Below the pieces are notes generated by a model, which had not been told where the DNA came from, ran no database searches, and saw only the letters and a list, made by a program, of their open reading frames with translations. Position numbers and translations under genes: made by a program. Below, in pieces: positions 14,292-20,663 of a DNA stretch of 34,823 bases. The DNA is taken from positions 1 through 34,823 of the forward strand of contig MTNR01000021.1 of the NCBI GenBank assembly GCA_002011495.1. The letters run 5' to 3'. The stretch's first letter is position 1; each line of letters opens with the position of its first letter. Origin of the DNA: Dehalococcoides sp. JdFR-56 (lineage in GTDB: Bacteria; Chloroflexota; Dehalococcoidia; Dehalococcoidales; RBG-16-60-22).

Positions 14292-16268
14292 ATGGCAGAT
14301 ATAGGCTATATTGCACAGTTTCTGGCGCTGGTGGTCTCGGTTTATGCGGCGGGTGCCTTTATCCTTGGCTGGAGGGGAAAACATCCCGCCCTGCTCAGCA
14401 GTGCTAGGAATGGTTTACTGGCGTCATGCGGGCTGCTTACCATATCAGTGGCCTCGCTGGTCTATGCTCTAGTTAGCCATGACTTCCAGATAGAGTACGT
14501 TTACCAGTACACCAGCCGGGATCTGGCTTTAACCTACCGCCTGAGCGCTTTATGGGCGGGCAATGATGGTTCATTGCTCTTCTGGGCATGGCTTCTTTCC
14601 GTTCTGGGCGCGGCGGTGATACTCCAGAAACGAGAGGTGGGCAAGGAGCTGGTGCCCTATGCCGCCGCAATTATCGGGGTAACCCAGACTTTCTTCATTC
14701 TTCTGCTGCTTACCATAGCCAATCCTTTCCAGAAGCTTCCCCAGGTCCCGGCCGATGGCATGGGGCTTAACCCGATGCTGGAAAATCCCGGCATGTTTTT
14801 CCATCCCCCCCTTCTCCTCGCCGGCTATGTTGGCTTTACCGTTCCTTTCGCCTTTGCCATGGCGGCCCTGCTCTCCAGGAGGCTCGGCGACGCCTGGCTG
14901 ATAGTGGTCAGGCGATGGACGCTGCTGGCTTGGCTCTCCCTTGGCCTGGGCAACCTTTTGGGCGCCTGGTGGGCATACGTTGAGCTTGGCTGGGGAGGCT
15001 ACTGGGCCTGGGACCCAGTGGAGAACGCTGGCCTGATGCCTTGGCTGGTGGCCACCGCCTTTCTTCACTCTATCATGATGCAGAGGCGGCGGGGGATACT
15101 CAAGGTTTGGAATATGGTGCTGATAATACTGACCTTCGTCCTGGCAATACTTGGCACTTTCCTCACCCGGAGCGGTGTTCTTGCTTCGGTTCATACCTTT
15201 GCCGAGTCCCCTTTATTGGGTGCCTCGTTCCTGGCCTTTATCGGTATTACCATCGTCAGTTCGCTGGGCTTGCTCTATTACCGCAGTGAAGAGCTGAAAA
15301 GCGAAGCGGAGATGGAGTCACTTGTCTCCAGGGAGAGCACCTTCCTGCTCAATAATTTGCTCCTGGTCGGTGCTGCCTTCACCATCTTTCTGGGAACGTT
15401 CTTCCCGGTGATATCAGAGGCGGTGCGTGGGGTCAAGGTTAGCGTCGGCCCGCCCTTCTATAACCAGGTGAATGTGCCTATTTTCCTGGCCATCATTCTC
15501 CTCGCCGGGATTTGCACTCTCATTGGCTGGCGGCGAGCCTCCCTCAGGAATCTGGTACAACATTTCCTCTGGCCGCTGGCGACGGCGCTGATTTTGGGGA
15601 TAGTTCTCTTCATCCTGGGGATAAGGCAATGGCTTGCCCTTGTCGCCCTCCCCCTGTGTGGCTTCGTGCTCTTTACCATCCTCTACGAATGGTGGCGAGG
15701 GACGCGGGCTCGCCACCGGATGAGGAGCGAGAACTATCTGAAGGCGTTCTGGGGCTTGATCATGACCAATCGGCCCCGCTATGGCGGCTACATTGTTCAC
15801 ATCGGCGTCATCATCATGGCCGTGGGAATCATCGGCTCATCCCTCTACGGAGTGGAGAAGGAGGCCACCCTTACCCAGGGTGAGTCAATGAGCATTGAGG
15901 ACTACACCCTCACCTATGAGAATATGGACTTTTACGAGACCGAGAGCAAGGCGGTGGTTACCGCCACCCTTCTGGTCTCCAATCAAGGGAAATTGCTCGG
16001 CAGGTTGCTGCCGGAGAAATACTTTCACCGCAGCTTTGAGCAGCCGGTGACCGAGGTGGCCATTCGCAGCACCCTCGTTGAGGACCTGTATGTCATCCTG
16101 GTTGGCTGGGATGAAGATGGCACCACCGCCTTTAAGGTGCTGGTCAACCCGCTGGTTAACTGGATCTGGATTGGGGGAGTCGTCCTGGTTTTGGGAGGGC
16201 TTATTGCTTTCTGGCCTGAGTGGCGCAGGCAGCCAGTTCCACAGTCGGCTGGTAAAAGGGGGGAGTGA
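14292..16268 (+). CDS. ccmF: CcmF heme lyase subunit
   Basis: A 658-residue polytopic membrane protein of the heme-handling family. With CcmH it transfers heme from CcmE to apocytochrome CXXCH sites. The periplasmic WWD domain is visible at residues 234-246 (W-G-G-Y-W-A-W-D-P-V-E-N-A), along with long runs of hydrophobic helices and a C-terminal soluble region (about 535-620) before a last helix. The length is normal for CcmF. AGGAAAG precedes the ATG at 14292, and the stop overlaps the ccmH ribosome site. Confidence 0.93.
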   Translation: MADIGYIAQFLALVVSVYAAGAFILGWRGKHPALLSSARNGLLASCGLLTISVASLVYALVSHDFQIEYVYQYTSRDLALTYRLSALWAGNDGSLLFWAWLLSVLGAAVILQKREVGKELVPYAAAIIGVTQTFFILLLLTIANPFQKLPQVPADGMGLNPMLENPGMFFHPPLLLAGYVGFTVPFAFAMAALLSRRLGDAWLIVVRRWTLLAWLSLGLGNLLGAWWAYVELGWGGYWAWDPVENAGLMPWLVATAFLHSIMMQRRRGILKVWNMVLIILTFVLAILGTFLTRSGVLASVHTFAESPLLGASFLAFIGITIVSSLGLLYYRSEELKSEAEMESLVSRESTFLLNNLLLVGAAFTIFLGTFFPVISEAVRGVKVSVGPPFYNQVNVPIFLAIILLAGICTLIGWRRASLRNLVQHFLWPLATALILGIVLFILGIRQWLALVALPLCGFVLFTILYEWWRGTRARHRMRSENYLKAFWGLIMTNRPRYGGYIVHIGVIIMAVGIIGSSLYGVEKEATLTQGESMSIEDYTLTYENMDFYETESKAVVTATLLVSNQGKLLGRLLPEKYFHRSFEQPVTEVAIRSTLVEDLYVILVGWDEDGTTAFKVLVNPLVNWIWIGGVVLVLGGLIAFWPEWRRQPVPQSAGKRGE

Positions 16269-16270
16269 AT

Positions 16271-16759
16271 ATGGGATTTAGGGAGAAGCTCGTCGTCATC
16301 CTGCTCATCGCCCTGCTTGCTCTCATACCCTCTCGAGCTAGCGCGCAGACGGTGATGGGCATCTCTAAAAAGCTTATCTGCCAGTGCGGCTGCACCTTGG
16401 TTCTGGCCAACTGTACGCATAGTGAGTGCGGCTCCCGGGAGGCGATGACCGCCCTGATAAGGGATAAAATCAGCCAGGGATGGTCAGAGGAGGAGATTAT
16501 CCAGTTCTTTGTGGCCCAATATGGGGAGCAGGTGCTGGCATCTCCCCCCAAGCGGGGCTTTAACCTGATGGCCTGGATAACCCCGTTTGCCGTGATACTG
16601 GCCGGAGCTGGGGTGATCTACCTGGCCATAAAGAAATGGACAAAACGGGGCAGGCAAGCTCAGATTGTGGGCGCGCCTGAGAGTGAGGAAGAGGAGGAGA
16701 AATACCGGCAGCAGCTGGAAGAGGAGCTGAAAAAGTTCGCCGAGAGGAGTTTCCGGTGA
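16271..16759 (+). CDS. ccmH: CcmH-like thiol oxidoreductase with CxCGC motif
   Basis: A 162-residue protein with a signal peptide (ending R-A-S-A), a three-helix redox domain, a membrane helix (about 96-115) and an acidic coiled C-terminus. Classical CcmH has L-R-C-x-x-C-Q. Here the site is L-I-C-Q-C-G-C-T, followed by a second pair in L-A-N-C-T-H-S-E-C, so five cysteines cluster in about 18 residues. It presumably reduces the apocytochrome Cys pair before heme ligation. The ATG at 16271 is preferred because AAAGGGGGGAG lies just upstream; GTG at 16265 overlaps the ccmF stop and is an alternative. Confidence 0.87.
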   Translation: MGFREKLVVILLIALLALIPSRASAQTVMGISKKLICQCGCTLVLANCTHSECGSREAMTALIRDKISQGWSEEEIIQFFVAQYGEQVLASPPKRGFNLMAWITPFAVILAGAGVIYLAIKKWTKRGRQAQIVGAPESEEEEEKYRQQLEEELKKFAERSFR

Positions 16760-17184
16760 CCATTTTCATCGCTATCTTGCTCACCATGCTCACCTTTGCC
16801 TTCATCGTTTACCCGCTGCTCAAGTCCCGACAGCGCCCCCAGGGTACTGCGCAGGATGAGCGGCTGCAGGAGCTGCAGTTCCGGCGGGATGCCACCTATT
16901 CCATGCTCAAGGAGCTGGAGTTTGACTATCAATCCGGTATCTTGAGCGATGAGGACTATCGGGAGCTTGAGGCGAAGTACAAGCAAAAGGGCATCTCCAT
17001 TCTCAAAAGCATTGATGCTCTGGAGAAGAGTCAGGATATTGAGGCGGAGATTGAAAGGCAGGTTATGGAGCTGCGCCGGGGGAGGAAACGGTTCTGCCCC
17101 CAGTGTGGGGCAAGGTATGAGGAGGGTGACCGTTTCTGCTCCCACTGCGGGACGAGACTAAAACGGGGGGAATCAGGTGATTAA
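16756..17184 (+). CDS. CcmI-like N-terminal domain fused to a zinc ribbon
   Basis: A 142-residue protein. An N-terminal helix (residues 1-22) is followed by a coiled segment with the pattern L-K-E-L-E-F-D-Y-Q-S-G-I-L, similar to the membrane-proximal part of CcmI. The C-terminus is a double-CxxC zinc ribbon (C-P-Q-C-G ... C-S-H-C-G). The TPR apocytochrome-binding domain of full CcmI is absent. GTG at 16756 overlaps the ccmH stop (GTGA), with AGGAG 6 bp upstream. Its place in the operon supports a role in cytochrome c maturation, with the zinc ribbon on the cytoplasmic side. The function is inferred. Confidence 0.8.
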   Translation: MTIFIAILLTMLTFAFIVYPLLKSRQRPQGTAQDERLQELQFRRDATYSMLKELEFDYQSGILSDEDYRELEAKYKQKGISILKSIDALEKSQDIEAEIERQVMELRRGRKRFCPQCGARYEEGDRFCSHCGTRLKRGESGD

Positions 17185-18343
17185 GCGTTTGGTCTGGCTG
17201 GTGCTGGTGCTTATCATCTTGAGCCCATCTCCAGCCGCGCTGGCGGCAGAGCCCGGAGGGGGCGTTATTGAGGGGCAGGTGGTCAATGGCACCGCCGGTG
17301 GCAGCAGCGTGGCCAACCTGGAGGTTACCTTGCAGGTCTACCAAGGTGGGACCCAGGTGGACACTGCCACCGCCCTCACCGATGCCTCGGGCCGCTTTAG
17401 CTTTGAGGGGCTGGCTACCGAGCCCGACTACAGCTATCAGGTGGTGCTCACCTTCCAGCAGGCGGAGTACTCCACCGGGGCGCTCAGCTTTGGTGATGGC
17501 GAGACCACCAAATACGCTGAGGTCACTGTCTATGACGCCACCACCAGCGACGAGGCGGTCAAGGTGGAGATGGCCCACACCGTTATCTATGTTGAGCCAG
17601 ATGGCCTGCGGGTGGAGGAGTATGCTCTGGTGGCCAATGACTCTGACCGGACTTACATCGGCGCCAGAGAAATCACCGATGGGGTCAGGGAGACGCTGCG
17701 CTTTTCCCTCCCCGATAAAGCAGTTGAGCTGCAGGTAAGGCGTGGCCTGATGGAGTGCTGCGTCTACGGCAGCGAGGATGGCTTCGTTGACACCATGCCA
17801 CTTCTACCTGGAAAGAGGGAGCTGGTCTATTCCTACCGCATCAGCGATAGTTCCAAGGAATATACCTTCTCCCGCCGGGTGTACTACCCGACGGGTAACT
17901 ATGACCTTCTGGTTCAGGGGGAGAACGTGGAGGTGGCCAGCGACCAGCTGGCCGTGGCGGAGCCACTGTTTATCAGTGATATCTGGTTTAAGCATCTTAG
18001 CGGCAATGACCTGGCTGCGGGTGATGTTTTGGTGGCGCGGTTTTCCAATCTGCGCCCGGCCAGTACCCAATCGGCCATTCTCTGGGTGGTTCTGGCGCTG
18101 GTGGTGTTGACCGGTGGTTTCGGCCTTGCCTATTATGTATCGCGGCGCAGACATCTCCAGCCAGCGGTGATTGAAGATGACTTGAGCCAGCAGAAGCAGA
18201 GATTGCTTCTGGAGCTCAGCCAGCTGGATGATGACTTTGAGGATGGCAAAATTGACGCTAAGAGCTACCGCCGGCTGCGGGCGGAGAAAAAATCACAGTT
18301 ACTCTTCCTAGTGCAGAAGGAGAAGAGCGGCTCTGGCTCATGA
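17177..18343 (+). CDS. Uncharacterised exported membrane protein of the ccm operon
   Basis: A 388-residue protein with a signal peptide (cleavage near A-L-A-A-E), a carboxypeptidase-regulatory-like beta domain (about 28-115, G-V-I-E-G-Q-V-V and D-A-S-G-R-F-S-F), a second extracytoplasmic beta-rich domain with a C-C pair (L-M-E-C-C-V-Y), one membrane helix (about 305-325) and a cytoplasmic coil. That coil (L-D-D-D-F-E-D-G-K-I-D ... Y-R-R-L-R-A-E) repeats the pattern of the preceding CcmI-like protein. GTG at 17177 overlaps the previous gene by 8 bp and the stop overlaps ccmA by 4 bp. I know no characterised homologue. It could replace CcmG or the periplasmic part of CcmI, both absent here, as an apocytochrome holdase. 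Confidence 0.8.
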   Translation: MIKRLVWLVLVLIILSPSPAALAAEPGGGVIEGQVVNGTAGGSSVANLEVTLQVYQGGTQVDTATALTDASGRFSFEGLATEPDYSYQVVLTFQQAEYSTGALSFGDGETTKYAEVTVYDATTSDEAVKVEMAHTVIYVEPDGLRVEEYALVANDSDRTYIGAREITDGVRETLRFSLPDKAVELQVRRGLMECCVYGSEDGFVDTMPLLPGKRELVYSYRISDSSKEYTFSRRVYYPTGNYDLLVQGENVEVASDQLAVAEPLFISDIWFKHLSGNDLAAGDVLVARFSNLRPASTQSAILWVVLALVVLTGGFGLAYYVSRRRHLQPAVIEDDLSQQKQRLLLELSQLDDDFEDGKIDAKSYRRLRAEKKSQLLFLVQKEKSGSGS

Positions 18344-19077
18344 AGACGCGTGGTTCTGCGTCCCGGGCTCGGGCGATTGAAGCCCACGAGCTCACCAAGT
18401 CCTTCGGCAACCACCTGGCCCTGAGGGGGGTGGACCTTGACGTGGGGTGGGGTGAGACTGTGGTCATCTTCGGCGCCAATGGAGCCGGGAAAACCACCCT
18501 GATCAAGGTGCTGGCCACCATCATAGGTATCTCCTCTGGCCGGGTCCTCATTGATGGCCTGAATATCAAGGACGACGCTGAAGAGGTCCGGCGCCGCATC
18601 GGCGTGGTCACCCATCAGACCTTCCTCTATGGCAACCTCACCGCCTATGAAAACCTTGATTTCTACGGCCGGATGTATGACGTCCCCAGGCGTGCCGAGA
18701 GGATCAAGGAAGTGGTTGATATGGTGGGGATGACCTCCCGCCTCTATGACCGGGTGAGCACCCTCTCCCGAGGTATGCAGCAGCGGATATCCATCGCCCG
18801 TGCCCTGTTGCACCGGCCGGCCATCATGCTGCTGGATGAACCGGAAACGGGGCTGGACCAGCAGGCAACCACCCGCCTCTGGGAAGTGCTGCAGGCCGGG
18901 GAGGATGGGAAACCTACCATCATCCTCACCACGCATAATCTGGAGCGTGGGCTGGAGCTGTGCGACCGTCTGCTGATACTGGCGCAGGGGAAGATCGCCT
19001 ACCAGGGAGCAAGGCAGGACCTGGACCTTGCCGATTTGAAGCGGACCTACCAGCATTACACCGGGGTGGGGACATGA
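18340..19077 (+). CDS. ccmA: CcmA, ATPase of the heme-release ABC complex
   Basis: A 245-residue ABC ATPase. Walker A is at residues 45-53 (G-A-N-G-A-G-K-T-T), the signature at 142-148 (L-S-R-G-M-Q-Q), Walker B at 162-168 (M-L-L-D-E-P-E) and the switch His in T-T-H-N. With CcmB, CcmC and CcmD it forms the complex that releases holo-CcmE. The CcmA assignment rests on operon position and size. The ATG overlaps the previous stop (ATGA) and the stop overlaps ccmB in the same way. Confidence 0.9.
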   Translation: MKTRGSASRARAIEAHELTKSFGNHLALRGVDLDVGWGETVVIFGANGAGKTTLIKVLATIIGISSGRVLIDGLNIKDDAEEVRRRIGVVTHQTFLYGNLTAYENLDFYGRMYDVPRRAERIKEVVDMVGMTSRLYDRVSTLSRGMQQRISIARALLHRPAIMLLDEPETGLDQQATTRLWEVLQAGEDGKPTIILTTHNLERGLELCDRLLILAQGKIAYQGARQDLDLADLKRTYQHYTGVGT

Positions 19078-19745
19078 GATTCTGGGGCAAAGTCATCACC
19101 ATCACCTGGAAGGACACTCTCTCCGAGATACGCACCAAGGAGATAATCTCCTCCGTGCTCGTGTTCACCCTCCTCGTCATCGTCATCTTCAATTTCGCCT
19201 TCGCCGCTAATCGCGAGATAATGAAACTGGTTGCCCCGGGCATCCTGTGGGCGACCTTCGCCTTTGCCGGGGTCTTGAGCCTTAACCGCTCCTTCGTCCC
19301 GGAGAAGGAGCAGGGCTGCCTTGAGGGGCTGATGCTCTGCCCGGTGGGTCGGGAGGTTATCTATGTGGGCAAGATGCTGGGCAGTTTGCTCTTTATGCTG
19401 GTTATAGAGATGATAGCGCTGCCCATCTTCACCTTTCTCTTCAATCTGCCGGTTCTCTCCCTCCAGATGGTCACCATCGCCCTTCTGGCCACCATAGGCT
19501 TTGTCTCCGTGGGCACCCTTTTTGCTGCGCTGGCGGTCAATACCAAGGCGCGGGAGCTGGTGCTGCCGGTGCTTTTCCTCCCTGTGGTGGTGCCGGTGAT
19601 CATCGGCGCGGTGGAGGCCTCCAGGCTTGCCCTGGCGGGCGAGCCCTGGAGCAGATTGACCTCCTGGCTTGGGATAATCGCTGCTTTTGACGTCATTTTC
19701 TTGGTGGTGTCATATCTTGTCTTCCCCTTCGTCATCGAGGAGTAG
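19074..19745 (+). CDS. ccmB: CcmB, membrane subunit of the heme-release ABC complex
   Basis: A 223-residue protein with six predicted membrane helices and the family features F-V-P-E-K-E-Q-G-C-L-E-G-L and L-P-V-L-F-L-P-V-V-V-P. The ATG at 19074 overlaps the ccmA stop; a longer in-frame reading from 18960 lies inside ccmA and was not used. It couples CcmA ATP hydrolysis to CcmC:CcmE. Confidence 0.92.
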   Translation: MRFWGKVITITWKDTLSEIRTKEIISSVLVFTLLVIVIFNFAFAANREIMKLVAPGILWATFAFAGVLSLNRSFVPEKEQGCLEGLMLCPVGREVIYVGKMLGSLLFMLVIEMIALPIFTFLFNLPVLSLQMVTIALLATIGFVSVGTLFAALAVNTKARELVLPVLFLPVVVPVIIGAVEASRLALAGEPWSRLTSWLGIIAAFDVIFLVVSYLVFPFVIEE

Positions 19746-19766
19746 AAGCGCAAAGGAGAACAAATT

Positions 19767-20420
19767 ATGAAGAGAAGTATTTTGTTCTGGCTGAGTCTGG
19801 CGCTCTTGGTGGTGGCGCTGTACCTCATCTTCGGCTATGCGCCTATTGAACAAACCATGGGCATAGTGCAGAAGATCTTCTACCTTATGGTGCCCATGGG
19901 CTGGCTGGCCCTGCTCTCCTTTCTCACCGTCTTCGTCGGCAGCATCCTTTACCTGAAGACGAAGGCCCCCAAGTGGGATATCCTGGCTTACTCCGCAGCC
20001 GAGGTGGGGCTCGTCTTCACCACCCTGGCGCTGGTAAGCGGCTCCATCTGGGCGAAGCCAGTCTGGGGGGTGTGGTGGACCTGGGAGCCTCGTTTGACCG
20101 CCACGCTGGTTTTGTGGCTGATCTACCTTGCCTACTTCATGGTGCGCTCTTTCACCGCTGAGGAATCCCGTGGCGCCACCTTTGCCGCTATCGTGGGCAT
20201 TGTCGGCTTCATTGATATCCCCATCATTGCCTTGGCCACCACTCTGTGGCGGGGGATGCACCCCGGAGCGGTGATCTTCAAAGGCGGGCTGGCTCCGCCC
20301 ATGCTGCTCACCTTGCTGGTGAGCCTGGCTGCCTTCACTGTGCTGTATTCTTTCATCTTGAGGCAGAGGATCAGCTTGAGAAATGATGAGATTGAAATTA
20401 AGAAGATGAAAGGACTCTGA
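19767..20420 (+). CDS. ccmC: CcmC heme-handling protein with Met at the first ligand position
   Basis: A 217-residue, six-helix member of the heme-handling family that loads heme onto CcmE. The WWD-type loop reads W-G-V-W-W-T-W-E-P-R-L-T, with Glu where Asp is usual. The first axial ligand His of the classical I-F-Y-x-H-V-P motif is replaced: here it is I-F-Y-L-M41-V-P. The second ligand His is kept (W-R-G-M-H-P-G). AAAGGAG lies 9 bp before the ATG. Both deviations sit at heme-contact sites, in step with the altered CcmE and CcmH. Confidence 0.92.
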   Translation: MKRSILFWLSLALLVVALYLIFGYAPIEQTMGIVQKIFYLMVPMGWLALLSFLTVFVGSILYLKTKAPKWDILAYSAAEVGLVFTTLALVSGSIWAKPVWGVWWTWEPRLTATLVLWLIYLAYFMVRSFTAEESRGATFAAIVGIVGFIDIPIIALATTLWRGMHPGAVIFKGGLAPPMLLTLLVSLAAFTVLYSFILRQRISLRNDEIEIKKMKGL

Positions 20421-20447
20421 GATAGCACCCGCTGAGGAGAAGGTAAA

Positions 20448-20579
20448 ATGGAAAATGTAGGCTATCTGGTCGCCGCGTATATCATCGTTTATGCCGTGAT
20501 TTTCGGCTACGTGGCTCTCTTGTTCCGGCGCAGGAGAAAGCGGCAGCGGGAAATTGAGTTGCTGAGGGAGAAGAAATAA
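20448..20579 (+). CDS. ccmD: CcmD-like small membrane protein
   Basis: A 43-residue ORF: a short polar start with a Tyr (E-N-V-G-Y-L), one hydrophobic helix (about residues 7-25), then a strongly basic tail R-R-R-R-K-R-Q-R with a short helix. This is the CcmD layout. GAGGAGAAGG lies 6 bp before the ATG, and it follows ccmC directly. CcmD is needed to release holo-CcmE from the ABC complex. Confidence 0.82.
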   Translation: MENVGYLVAAYIIVYAVIFGYVALLFRRRRKRQREIELLREKK

Positions 20580-20663
20580 GCTAGTCGGCGAGGTTTGTCT
20601 TGCTGAGGAGAGCTCTCCCGACGTGGCCCCGGACAGAGGTAAGCCGTCTCAAAGGAAGCTCTG

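Noticed and set aside
18960-19073. 38-residue N-terminal extension of CcmB
   Set aside because: It lies wholly within ccmA in another frame; the ATG at 19074 gives the normal CcmB length and the ATGA overlap seen elsewhere in the operon.
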